DNA of 64,000 bases from Lunularia cruciata. Lineage: Eukaryota; Streptophyta; Marchantiopsida; Lunulariales; Lunulariaceae. A model generated the notes under the pieces. It was not told where the DNA came from. It ran no database searches and saw only the letters and a program-made list of their open reading frames with translations. The stretch covers positions 25,363,001-25,427,000 of the forward strand of contig OX419758.1 of NCBI GenBank assembly GCA_948567375.1, read 5' to 3'. The position numbers and the translations under genes are program-made. Positions within the stretch are counted from its first letter, which is position 1. Every line of letters starts with the position of its first letter. Positions 9,067 to 18,523 of the stretch are shown here, in pieces.

Positions 9067-12000
9067 ATGGGGAAACTTCCGGTTTTCTTTGGCAAGGATG
9101 GAGAAGATGTGGAGGCCTTTGTGAGAGACTTCAAGAGAGCTTGCATAGGAAACAATGAGAGGAGGAAGAATGAGTGGGCCTCATTATTACCAGATTTCTT
9201 TGAGGATGCAGCACTTACATGGTATGAGTCAGAATACCAAAAGAGAGAGAGGAGAGAGGGGGAAGAGGAGTCTTGGGAGACTTTGACTTCAGCACTCATT
9301 GAGAACTTTCTTCCTGATGAGAGTTATGAGAGATTGATGAGTGAGGTTACATTTCTCAAGCAAGGAGATGGAGAGAAAGTGAGGGTCTATGTGGAAAGAG
9401 TGGAAAAGTTGGAGTCCAGATTTCGCATAGTGTTGAGGAAGGGTGGGGATGATGTGGAGACTACAATGATTGGCATAGGGGCCATGCTCACCAAGAATTT
9501 TGTGGGAGGATTGAGACCACAAATTAGAAGCAAGGTGAGATATGAGAAACCTTCTTCCAAGGTTGAAGCTATCAAGATCGCAATTCGTATGGAGGAGAGT
9601 TTGGAAGGGGATGAGAGTGATTTGGTGGTGAAGGAGGTTGTGCATCCTCCTCAAGGCTACAAGTATGGTGGAACTTCTGATACTTTGGTGACAAGGGTTG
9701 CACCACAAGTAGTAGTTGCTCCAATTCTTGCACCTCCACCAAAAGATCCACTCCAAACCATCACAGAACAACTTGCGGATCTCAAGATCAATGTGGTGCA
9801 ACTATGGGAGAAGAGAGAGGTGGATCAGAATGTAGGGAGAGGACCTAGGAGTTATGGAAACTATCCATATAGAGGAGGCCAACCAGCCAACAATTTCAAT
9901 GATAGAAATTGTTTTGGTTGTGGAGGAAGAGGCCATATCCAAAGGAATTGCCCAAATTCCACTTACCATGGAGGAAGGGGTTATGAGGGAGCCAATAGAG
10001 GGAAAGAGGGAGGTAGTGAAACCCAAGTGGCTCCTAATCCCAACAAAGGTAAGGGGATAGCATCCATAGATGTGGTTGAGAGCAAGTATGAGAAGGGAGA
10101 GTGCTCAAACTCCAAGGGTCTTAATTTGGAGCTTTTGGCACAAGAGAAGAAGAGAGCTCGTTTTGCAGAGGATGTTCACTCTTCTCAAGGATTTACTTCA
10201 AGCAAGGATACTCCTATGTCTACTAGGAGCACTCGCACCTCAACACCATCAACAACAAAGACTCCAAGGAAGAAGTTGGGGATGGAGGACTTCTTGATCT
10301 CAAAGCAACAATGGAACTACAATGTGTTGGAAGATGTTGGTAGTCACAAGGCTAACATCACAGTGGGCCAATTAATTGCTTTGAACCCTACCTTGAGAAA
10401 GGAGCTTAGAGGTGGTTTGAGTTCTACAAGGAGCAAAAAGAAGAAGAAGGCAAAAGTTCCAGTATCAATGGGGGTGGTGGATGCCAAGCCAGCACCATGG
10501 GAGGCTTGTGAATATGCCTCCAAGATTGATGTGAGAGTGAATGGTCACAACATCAAGGATGCATTGGTTGATGGAGGATCAGCAGTGAATGCCATGTCAG
10601 AAAGGTTGATGAAGAAGTTGGGTATGATACCCTCAAGACCTTCAACATTTGTGGTGAGCATGGCAAACAAGCAACAAGTTCGACCAGTAGGGGTGATGGA
10701 TAAGGTGGTAGTTTCAGTTATGGGAGTTCAAAATCTCATGACTTTCCAAGTCTTGAAGGATTCAAGCTATGACTTACTTCTTGGGAGGCCATGGTTGAGA
10801 GCAGCACGCACAACTGATCGATGGCACAAAGGGTACTTGAGGATTGGGCCATCAAACCATAGAGTCACTGTTCCTGTGACTAACACCACCAACACTTCAC
10901 ATTCAGATACCCCATCTTCTAATTATTGGGAATCAGATTCTGAAGAAGGAGCTTCAGGTGTGGACACAAGCATGGAAGAGGAGACTTCCACGGAGGAGGA
11001 TGAATCTGAATCTGATTCAGATGTGTATCCCTTGTGTGCTATGGATTTTGCACCTAAGCCAGAGGTTTTGAAGGACCCAGATAAATCACCATTGACACTT
11101 GAGGAGGTAGAGAGAAGGTTATCTACCCTCAAGTATGGCCCAAATGTTACCAAGGAGGAGAAGGTGAGATTTGAGGAGATTTTCCGCAAGTTCATCCATG
11201 TGTTTGCTTTTAGTTACAAGGATTTGAAGGAAGTCACCTTGGAGGAGCACAAGATAGAGGTGGAGTCACATGCAAGACCAATCCGCCAAAAGCAACGTCG
11301 CATTAGCCCACCAATATCTTTGGTTGTGAAGGAGGAGATTGATAAGCTCAAGGAGGCTGGATTTATCTTTGAGGTGGAGAATTCAGAATGGGTGTCTCCA
11401 ATTGTCATTGTGAAGAAAAAGAATGGCAAGCTTCGGGTATGTGTGGATTACAAGAAGCTTAATGCTGTTACCAAGAAGGACTACTACCCATTGCCATTCA
11501 TTGATGAGATCTTGGAGGAGGTTGCAGGTCATGAGAGGTACAGTTTTGGAGATGGTTATAGTGGATATAACCAAATAAAGATTGCACCAGAGCATCAACA
11601 ACTCACCACATTCACCACACCTTGGGGAACTTATGCTTTCAAGGTCATGCCTTTTGGGCTTTGCAATGCTCCAGCCACATTCCAACGGTTCATGAATAAG
11701 GTATTTGAACCTTTCATTGGGAAATTTGTGAGAGATTTCATTGATGACTTTTGTGTCTATGGGAGCAAGGAGGAGCACTTTGAGCACCTAATCAAAGTCT
11801 TGCAACGCTTGGATGAGGCAAATGCATCACTCAACCCAGAGAAGTGCATTTTTGGATGTGAAGAAGGTCTACTTTTGGGGCACATCATCTCCAAGGATGG
11901 AATAGCAGTTGATCCTGAGAAGGTGAGGAAAATCTCAGACCTTCCATTCCCTTCAAGCTTGACAAAGTTACGCCAATTCTTGGGAATGGTTGGGTACTAT

Positions 12001-13893
12001 AGGAGGTTCATCTTCTCATTTTCCAACAAGGCTTATGCATTGACCATCTACATGAAGAAGGGTGTAGATTACATGGTGATTTTGGAAGACAAGGAGGCTC
12101 TCAAAGCTTTTGAGGAGCTCAAGCAATCCCTTGTTGTAGCTCCAATTCTTGCTAAACCTGATTGGAGTAAGCCTTTCATCCTCTACACTGATGCTTCTAA
12201 TGTAGCTGTAGGATGCACTCTTAGTCAATTAGACCAAGATGGGCATGATCATCCAATAGCTTATGCTAGTAGGCAGATGGTTTCAGCAGAGAAGAACTAC
12301 TCTGTCACAGAGAGAGAAGGGTTGGCAGTGATCTTTGGTCTCAAGAAGTTTAGACACTACTTGATTGGAGGGAAAGCCACAATTGTCACGGATCACAAGG
12401 CTTTGAAGTACATCTTCAACAAGCCTAATGTTGAAGGGAGACTAGCAAGGTGGATGATACTCTTGTCTGAGTATGACTACACAATTGAGGATAGGCCAGG
12501 AAAGAAACATGCAAATGCTGATTTGTTATCTAGAGCCTATGATCATGATGGAGATGAGCCAGTAGATGATTCCTTCCCGGATGAGGAGCTCATGACAATC
12601 TCAGTCACTCAAGAGATTCCAATGGAGTACAAGGAGATTGTGGATTTTGTGACAAGAGGTAACTATCCAGAAGGGATGCATGCTAGGGAGAGGAAGGCCC
12701 TTGCAGCAAGATCTAGACCTTACACAATGGTGGAGGATATTCTTTTTCACCAAGGAGCAGATGGTCTACTTCGAAGAGCAGTGGGTAAGGAAGAGTCTAT
12801 CCTACTCATAAAGGAGTTTCATGAAGGTTTAGTATGTGGAGGACACTTTGCAGGAAAGGTGACTGCTTTCAAGATTCTAGATGCAGGTTACCATTGGAGG
12901 GGGATTTTCAAGGATTGTCTTGATTATTGCAAAACTTGTCATGTTTGTCAAGCTTTTGCTAGAAAGTCTACATCCACTCCACCACTTAGATCAATTCCAT
13001 TGCTAGGACCTTTTGAGAAGTGGGGAATTGATTTTGTAGGACCTCTCAATAGAACCCCAAGGAACAATCGGTACATTGTGGTAGTTACTGATTACCTTAC
13101 CAAGTGGGTTGAGGCTAGACCATTGAGGGACAAGAATGAAGATGAAGTGGGTAGATTTCTTTATGAACGCATTATCACTAGGTTTGGATGCCCTTTGGAG
13201 TTGGTTTTTGATAGAGGAGGAGAGTTTACAGGAAGCATTACTACAGCCATGCTACGACATTTCTCTATCACACATAGAGTAACTACATCCTATAAGCCAA
13301 ATTCCAATGGCTTGGCAGAGAGAACCAATCAGACCTTGTGCATGATGTTGGCCAAAGATGCAGAAATGGAGGGGGCTAAACATCATTGGGACAAGAGGAT
13401 TCATGCAGTTTTGTGGGAGTATAGGACAACCATGAAGACTTCCACTGGATATTCTCCATTCCAATTGGTGTATGGTATTGAGTCTACCTTACCTATTCAC
13501 TTTGATCTTCCTACCTTCCAAAGCATTCATAGGAGATTGAAGAAAGCACAAGGAAGTGATGCAGGGAAGTCAAGGAAGGATCAACTCATGGAGTTGGAAG
13601 AGGCAAGAGCAGTTGCTATGGTTCGAGTGGAGCAAGCCCAAAGGAAACAAAAGGAGAGCTATGACAAGAGGCAAGGCAAGAAGAAGGTGGAGCCTTTCAA
13701 AGAAGGTGATTGGGTAATGTTGTTTGATTCCATTCGATTCAAGAGAGTGCAAAAGAAGTTTTTGCCTAAGTACTTTGGACCTTTCATAGTAGAGAAGGTG
13801 TGGGGCAATTACACCTATGATCTCAAGGAGTTGGGAGGAAGACACTTTGATAGGATTAACCATGATAAGTTGAAGATGTACCATAGAAGGTAG
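9067..13893 (+). CDS. Element B Gag-Pol polyprotein (1608 aa, intact)
   Basis: One open frame from ATG to TAG. Gag capsid-like region about residues 1-200 (FFGKDGEDVEAFVRDFKRAC; FFEDAALTWYES). CCHC knuckle CFGCGGRGHIQRNC near 282-295. Protease near 500 with VDGGSAVNAM and LLLGRPWL; DGG replaces the usual DTG/DSG, as in some plant Ty3 lineages. RT about 740-920 with VDYKKLN, GDGYSGYNQI, PFGLCNAPATFQ and FIDDFCVYG at 891 (Phe in the YxDD position). RNase H near 1040 (LYTDASNVAVG; VTDHKALKY; NADLLSR). Integrase: HHCC finger (about 1275-1297, CKTCHVC) and DDE core (WGIDFVGPL, VFDRGGEF, NGLAERTNQT). No chromodomain. gag and pol are fused, unlike A and D. No stops or frameshifts. Confidence 0.96.
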   Translation: MGKLPVFFGKDGEDVEAFVRDFKRACIGNNERRKNEWASLLPDFFEDAALTWYESEYQKRERREGEEESWETLTSALIENFLPDESYERLMSEVTFLKQGDGEKVRVYVERVEKLESRFRIVLRKGGDDVETTMIGIGAMLTKNFVGGLRPQIRSKVRYEKPSSKVEAIKIAIRMEESLEGDESDLVVKEVVHPPQGYKYGGTSDTLVTRVAPQVVVAPILAPPPKDPLQTITEQLADLKINVVQLWEKREVDQNVGRGPRSYGNYPYRGGQPANNFNDRNCFGCGGRGHIQRNCPNSTYHGGRGYEGANRGKEGGSETQVAPNPNKGKGIASIDVVESKYEKGECSNSKGLNLELLAQEKKRARFAEDVHSSQGFTSSKDTPMSTRSTRTSTPSTTKTPRKKLGMEDFLISKQQWNYNVLEDVGSHKANITVGQLIALNPTLRKELRGGLSSTRSKKKKKAKVPVSMGVVDAKPAPWEACEYASKIDVRVNGHNIKDALVDGGSAVNAMSERLMKKLGMIPSRPSTFVVSMANKQQVRPVGVMDKVVVSVMGVQNLMTFQVLKDSSYDLLLGRPWLRAARTTDRWHKGYLRIGPSNHRVTVPVTNTTNTSHSDTPSSNYWESDSEEGASGVDTSMEEETSTEEDESESDSDVYPLCAMDFAPKPEVLKDPDKSPLTLEEVERRLSTLKYGPNVTKEEKVRFEEIFRKFIHVFAFSYKDLKEVTLEEHKIEVESHARPIRQKQRRISPPISLVVKEEIDKLKEAGFIFEVENSEWVSPIVIVKKKNGKLRVCVDYKKLNAVTKKDYYPLPFIDEILEEVAGHERYSFGDGYSGYNQIKIAPEHQQLTTFTTPWGTYAFKVMPFGLCNAPATFQRFMNKVFEPFIGKFVRDFIDDFCVYGSKEEHFEHLIKVLQRLDEANASLNPEKCIFGCEEGLLLGHIISKDGIAVDPEKVRKISDLPFPSSLTKLRQFLGMVGYYRRFIFSFSNKAYALTIYMKKGVDYMVILEDKEALKAFEELKQSLVVAPILAKPDWSKPFILYTDASNVAVGCTLSQLDQDGHDHPIAYASRQMVSAEKNYSVTEREGLAVIFGLKKFRHYLIGGKATIVTDHKALKYIFNKPNVEGRLARWMILLSEYDYTIEDRPGKKHANADLLSRAYDHDGDEPVDDSFPDEELMTISVTQEIPMEYKEIVDFVTRGNYPEGMHARERKALAARSRPYTMVEDILFHQGADGLLRRAVGKEESILLIKEFHEGLVCGGHFAGKVTAFKILDAGYHWRGIFKDCLDYCKTCHVCQAFARKSTSTPPLRSIPLLGPFEKWGIDFVGPLNRTPRNNRYIVVVTDYLTKWVEARPLRDKNEDEVGRFLYERIITRFGCPLELVFDRGGEFTGSITTAMLRHFSITHRVTTSYKPNSNGLAERTNQTLCMMLAKDAEMEGAKHHWDKRIHAVLWEYRTTMKTSTGYSPFQLVYGIESTLPIHFDLPTFQSIHRRLKKAQGSDAGKSRKDQLMELEEARAVAMVRVEQAQRKQKESYDKRQGKKKVEPFKEGDWVMLFDSIRFKRVQKKFLPKYFGPFIVEKVWGNYTYDLKELGGRHFDRINHDKLKMYHRR

Positions 13894-13941
13894 AGAGACC
13901 TTCACTTTGAGGACAAAGTGAAAACTTAGTCCGGGGGTAAA

Positions 13942-14620
13942 TGTAACACCCATTTGTGCATGTGTGTGGTATTGTGATATTTAGCTTGGTATTACAAGTA
14001 CTTAAGAGATATTATTTATATAGAGATAAAGGATGGTTCTATATTAGTCATGGTTAGCTAAAGTTAGTCATAGCTAAGATAGATGGGACCTTACTTTAGA
14101 GGAAGTAGAAAAGATGAGCACCACTATTTTGGATTTTAGTGTGTTGACTTGGTATTATTCCTAGGTGTTTGGCTTTGGGGAAAGAGTTGAGAACTCTTGG
14201 GCCCGCAAGCCTTTTTGTTTTGGATTCTTCTTTAGTCCAAGGATAGCCCATGTGAAGGAATCCTTGCTTTAGTGGTTGGGTCAAGATAAGGGGAATATGC
14301 CCATGTGAATGGATATTCCTTTCTACTTTTTGACTTTACTTGACTTTTAGTCTAGTAACTTGAGTTACTACGATAATTAGTAACTTTGGTACGTAACTAT
14401 TTCACAAGTATATAAACAAGGAGTGAGGAGGTACTCATCATCCTTTCATTTGCAACTATCTCTCTCTCATTGAGTTCTCTAGTGAGCAATGTCTTGAGTC
14501 TTGGAGTGTTAGCCTTGGAGGAGTATGATGGAGTTGGGGTTCCTTGCCTTCTTAGTCCATGGTGCGCTACCATAATAGCCATCAGAGGTTCATCCTGAGT
14601 GAGAGACAGGCCGGCTCACA
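13942..14620 (+). repeat. Element B 3' LTR
   Basis: 679 bp, preceded by a purine-rich tract (ccgggggtaaa, 13931-13941). The one difference I see from the 5' LTR is tggttagcta versus tggtttgcta. It ends ...CTCACA next to gtgc. Confidence 0.95.
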
Positions 14621-16074
14621 GTGCGAAGATAGTCCATCACTAAGACATCATCATGAATGTCTCGCTGAACTGTACTAATATCTTCACTCTCTGGATCTGT
14701 GACCTCAATAACACCTCCTATATGCGCTGAGAGAGATACCACCAAAGTCTCTACGAATATACACAAAAAGGCCGATGCATGCCAACATGGCACCATCTCC
14801 TCATCTGTCTCACCATGCCAATGTGCTCCGGTCTGATCCTGCTGGCTAGGACATGGGTTTCTACTCAACCCATCTGCATCACGGTTCACCACTCCAGGTC
14901 TGTGAACAACCGTGAAATCATACTCCTGTAAAATCAGAGCCCATCGTGCAAGCTTCCCTGAAAGCTTGTCGGACTCCATCAACCACTTCAACGGCTGATG
15001 ATCAGTGATGAGAGTGAAGGGGTTACCAAATAGGTAACATCGGAAATGTGCTACTGCCCAAACTGCTGCTAAGCACTCTCCCTCATATGAACTATACTTT
15101 GCCTCCGCTGAATTGTTGGAGCGACTAGCATAGGCCACCACAAACTCCTTCTCCTCATCATCATGCTGGGTGAGCACTGCTCCAAGCCCCAACATACTCC
15201 AATCAGTGTGAACCTGAAATGGTCGTCCCCTGATCGGTCTCCTCAAAATAGGAGCAGATGTCAACCTCTCCTTGAGCTCTACAAAAGCTCTCTCCTGCTC
15301 ATCTCCCCAACACCACTCATGTGTAAGCTTGGTCAGCTTCGTCAAGGCCTTGGCAATGGCACTAAATCCTCTAACATAGCGGCGATAGAAGTTTGCCAAC
15401 CCAAGGAATGCTCGCACTCTGCTCACATCCGTAGGCCGAGGAATACGTGCAATAGCCTCCACCTTGGTCTGCTGGACACCAAGTCCTCCGGGGTAGATAG
15501 TGTGACCCAAATACTCAACCTGCTCGTGGAAGAACCTACACTTCCCAGGATGTAGTTTGAGTCCATGAGATCTCAACCTCTCAAACACCTCCAACAACTG
15601 TCTCTCATGCTCCTCCACAGTAGTGCTATAGACCAAAATGTCATCAATATAACACCGAGCAAAATCCAATCCAACTAGGATCCTATCCATGACCCTTTGG
15701 AACTCAGCAAGAGCGTTCTTCAACCCAAATGGTAAGAACCTCCACTAATATAACACATCCTTACCGTGAGGATCAATAGCCCAAAATGCTGTCTTGGACT
15801 TATCCTCCTCCCTGATTGGCAACTGATGATATCCCGCTCGAAGATGCAAAGTACTAAAGACCTTTGCATGCCCAATCACATCAAAAATCTCCTCCGGTGT
15901 AGGCATGGCATACCGATCAGCCCTGGTCTGTCGGTTGATAGGACGGTAATCTCCACACATCCGCCTATCTGTATAGTTGCCATGCATATCCTTCTTGGCT
16001 GGCATCACTGTCGCTGATGCATACTCTCCATGTGAAATCTCCACCAAACCAGCCTCAAAAAGGTCACTACTTCG
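14621..16074 (-). pseudogene. Element M reverse transcriptase (most) and RNase H
   Basis: RT continues from 22672-22934 after removal of element D: FEAGLVEISHGEYASATVMPAKKD, MCGDYRPINRQT, STLHLRAGYHQLP, then a TAG before WRFLPFGLKNALAEFQ, and CYIDDILVYS (15651-15640). RNase H follows: VHTDWSMLGLGAVLTQ, YEGECLAAVWAV, ITDHQPLKW, NRDADGLSRNP. The RT motif A aspartate expected in LDLRAGYHQ is His (codon at 15844-15846), which would abolish catalysis. The TAG near 15745 replaces a CAG (consensus Q before WRFLPFGL). It ends at the element B insertion. Confidence 0.92.
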
Positions 16075-16813
16075 TGTAATACCAAGGGTTAGCCATATGA
16101 TCTAGATGTGAAATTTGGTTGGGTAACATCTAGAATGATGTTATACATGATGGTCAAAATAGATTAGATAGAAGTATCACCAAAAAAAGTACTTCTACTA
16201 ATAGGGCAGAAACCGAAATAGACTTGAGAACCTTAGAACCAATAGCTAGACATATGATTTAAAGGTAAGAATTGGTTTGGTAACATCTGGAAGGATGTTA
16301 CACATGATGGACTAAACAGATCAGAAAGAGGTATCACCAAAAGGGGACTTCTACTAATAGAGTAGGAACCGAAATATGCTTGAAATCTTTGAAGGCAATT
16401 TCGGAGGCCTAAACGAATGAATTAGGCCTCGAAAATGTGCAGATTCCCCCCCAACAGAGGAAAGGCTGGCCTTCCCTCCCCCCTGGTTTGTCTCGTCAAG
16501 AGCTTTCCAACGGTACCTTACTCATGTGATTCTGAGATTCCTACAAGAAGATTCCCTAAAAGATTCCCTCCGGTCAAAGCTCATTTGACCAACCAGATAG
16601 GACCTAGACCAGACAGGTCACCCATCCAAGTAAGTAATCCAAGGGTAGAGCTTGCTGACATGTCACCTATCTGTGTCCCTAATCCTATGGTGGAGCTTCC
16701 TTGTAGGAGATCCTCTTTGTCTATATAATAAAAAGAAGGTGCTCCCTTGGGGCATCGAATGTTTGAGTGTGCAATCTGTGTTTTCTCTCTTCTCTTGTCC
16801 TCGGAGCATTACA
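16075..16813 (+). repeat. Element D 5' LTR with duplicated U3
   Basis: 739 bp, TGTAAT...ATTACA. The U3 contains a tandem duplication with a 157-bp period (units beginning near 16090 and 16247; both hold catatgat..taacatct, gtatcaccaaaa and acttctactaatag). A second short repeat lies near 16610-16700 (gtcacc..atcc..gtggagctt). The TATA box is TATATAATA at 16722-16730. Confidence 0.94.
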
Positions 16814-16814
16814 A

Positions 16815-16826
16815 TGGTATCAGAGC
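16815..16826 (+). promoter_or_regulatory. Element D primer-binding site (initiator tRNA-Met)
   Basis: TGGTATCAGAGC, one base after the 5' LTR. Confidence 0.93.
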
Positions 16827-16953
16827 GAGTGTTCTAGTCCAAGAGAGTGGATCACCCCTCTTGGAATAGCACAAACTACTGAAATTGAGTAATTTGAGGT
16901 GGAGAACATAGAGTAATTGCTAGACTTATGAAGGACTTTAGAGAGCGGATGGG

Positions 16954-17163
16954 ATGGATGCGCCGGGGGGACAATTTCCCGCACCTAGCTTTCCATTCTC
17001 AAACCCATTCCACATCAAGGTTATGTACATCCAGCGTGAGCAGATGAGAGTATCGCTAGTTTATCACTTTGGTGCGGAATTCATGGACAGAGTGATGAAC
17101 TCACCAAACCCGGTGGTGATATATGACAGAGAGTGGGATTTGACAATCTACATTCTATTATGA
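16954..17163 (+). CDS. Element D first pre-gag micro-ORF (69 aa)
   Basis: ATG to TGA, beginning MDAPGGQFPAPSFPFSNPFH, with HFGAEFMDRV in the middle and YDREWDLTIYILL at the end. In the related copy at 45781-46002 the tail reads PVILPLVIYDREWDLTIYIL; element D lacks a few of these residues (a short in-frame deletion). It stops 4 nt before the second micro-ORF. Confidence 0.65.
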   Translation: MDAPGGQFPAPSFPFSNPFHIKVMYIQREQMRVSLVYHFGAEFMDRVMNSPNPVVIYDREWDLTIYILL

Positions 17164-17167
17164 TAAT

Positions 17168-17371
17168 ATGGATATGAATGTCCCAAATCCTCTCCCTTTC
17201 AACACTCAAGTAGAAATCCGTTATGTAGTGAGGCCAAAATTGATGTTTAGAGATTTTGTGGTTAGGAATTTTGGCGAGGAGTATTATCAACGAGTGATAG
17301 CTTCTGAGGTTCCAATGGTAGTTCCGATAGTTCGTGCGCCTTCCAGAGTGATTATATTGACTCTGTATTGA
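17168..17371 (+). CDS. Element D second pre-gag micro-ORF (67 aa)
   Basis: ATG 4 nt after the first micro-ORF stop; TGA 33 nt before the gag ATG. The protein contains NPLPFNTQVEIRYVV, NFGEEYYQRVI and PMVVPIVRAPSRVIILTL with a final Tyr. It aligns well with the element A ORF (NPLPPNHWDFHVQIL, RFGQDF, PLILPVV) and with the first D ORF, so the two D ORFs look like tandem duplicates. Confidence 0.65.
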   Translation: MDMNVPNPLPFNTQVEIRYVVRPKLMFRDFVVRNFGEEYYQRVIASEVPMVVPIVRAPSRVIILTLY

Positions 17372-17404
17372 AGTAGGCGTTAGCAATTGGGTGTTGCAGG
17401 AACC

Positions 17405-18523
17405 ATGGATCCGCAATTGCAAGAGCTGGTGCAAGGAATGCAAGGGATGTTGAATGAATTTCGAGAGATTAAGATGACCATGGAGACATTGCAAAGTCAA
17501 GTGCAGATCCTCAGGAACGATCAAGCCATGCAAGAAGAAAAGCCGTCTCAAAACCCAATACCTACGACTGAAGTACTTGGAGAGGCACCCGTGCCTACGA
17601 ACCCTATCAACGACGAAGCCACATTGCTACTCCGGATGAAGAAGACCTGCAACATCAAGCCTTACAAGGGGCATAGTATGATGGGAGTTGTGGAGAATTG
17701 GATCTCGAGAATGAATCGATATTTTCGATTGTTCTCAACAGAGATCACAGAGCATGCTGCAGGCGTGTTTGCATGTGGGTACTTGACCGATAAAGCCCTC
17801 ACATGGTATGATGCTTGGGAACGATCCATGCTGGCAGAGAGAAGGGAGGTCACATGGACAGCAATGCAAGAAGGACTGCTCAAGAATTTCCAATCGGTGG
17901 ATTCTATGCAGATGGCTCGAACCCGACTATCGGGATTGAGATAGAAGAATAGCGTACAAGAGTATGTAGAGGCATTTTTGGATCTACAAGTCGCAATTAC
18001 CGACATGAGTCCAGCAGAGGCTCTTGACAATTTCAAACGAGGGTTGAAAGAGCGGATTCGCCAAGAAGTAACGGTGCAAAACCCTCGCACAGTATTTGAA
18101 GCTATTGCTTGTGCGCAGAGAATAGCCGGAGCATTAGGTGGAGGTGAAGGAGTAGTTCCACCTCAACATTATCGGGCAGAAATGCCACACATGGGAGGAC
18201 CAGTACCGATGGAATTGGGCAACCTTCGATTCCGGGATCGAGGAGCACGGCCGCTTCAAGGAGAGCGGGGACGGGTAGAAGAACGAAGAGATGGAGTCCC
18301 ACGAGGAGAAGGGACTCAAGGAGAACAACGCCGTTGTTACAATTGTGGCCGTATTGGGCACATATCTACCAATTGTCGCACTCGTTTCTTTAGAGGCCCT
18401 CGGCCTTCGTACAGGCGATCTTTGAACCACATGGAGAGGCACATTGAAGGAGAGGAGGTGGAAACCACTTTGGAAAACAAAGATCGCCAGTAAATGTACC
18501 TCGCGGCCTTACTGGCTCAATAA
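17405..18523 (+). pseudogene. Element D Gag, two in-frame stops
   Basis: ATG MDPQLQELVQ; 372 codons to TAA at 18521. Coiled N-terminus, then retrotransposon gag core (ENWISRMNRYFRLFS, ALTWYDAWERSM, LKNFQSVDS) and CCHC knuckle CYNCGRIGHISTNC (about 18333-18374). TAG at 17942 corresponds to CAG in copy F, and TAA at 18491 to GAA in F, so both are recent lesions. pol follows in the -1 frame. Confidence 0.9.

Larger units (their letters stand above)
6819..14620 (+). mobile_element. Element B: intact Ty3 retrotransposon with tRNA-Asp-like PBS, inserted in M
   Basis: Two 679-bp LTRs (6819-7497 and 13942-14620) differ by one base that I can see. They are flanked by gtgc (6815-6818 and 14621-14624). 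The internal region has a PBS, a 1.5-kb leader with three small ORFs, and a single uninterrupted 1608-codon gag-pol frame without a chromodomain. The PBS and the chromodomain-less pol suggest the Tat/Athila side of Ty3. The open frame and matching LTRs suggest a very recent, possibly active insertion. A solo LTR of this family lies at 49074-49765. Confidence 0.95.

Noticed and set aside
8979-9299. Minus-strand ORF opposite the start of gag-pol
   Set aside because: Antisense to a purine-rich stretch; gives low-complexity Ser/Phe/Leu sequence with no motif.
9289-9801. Long ORFs antisense to gag-pol
   Set aside because: Shadow frames of the real plus-strand polyprotein of element B.
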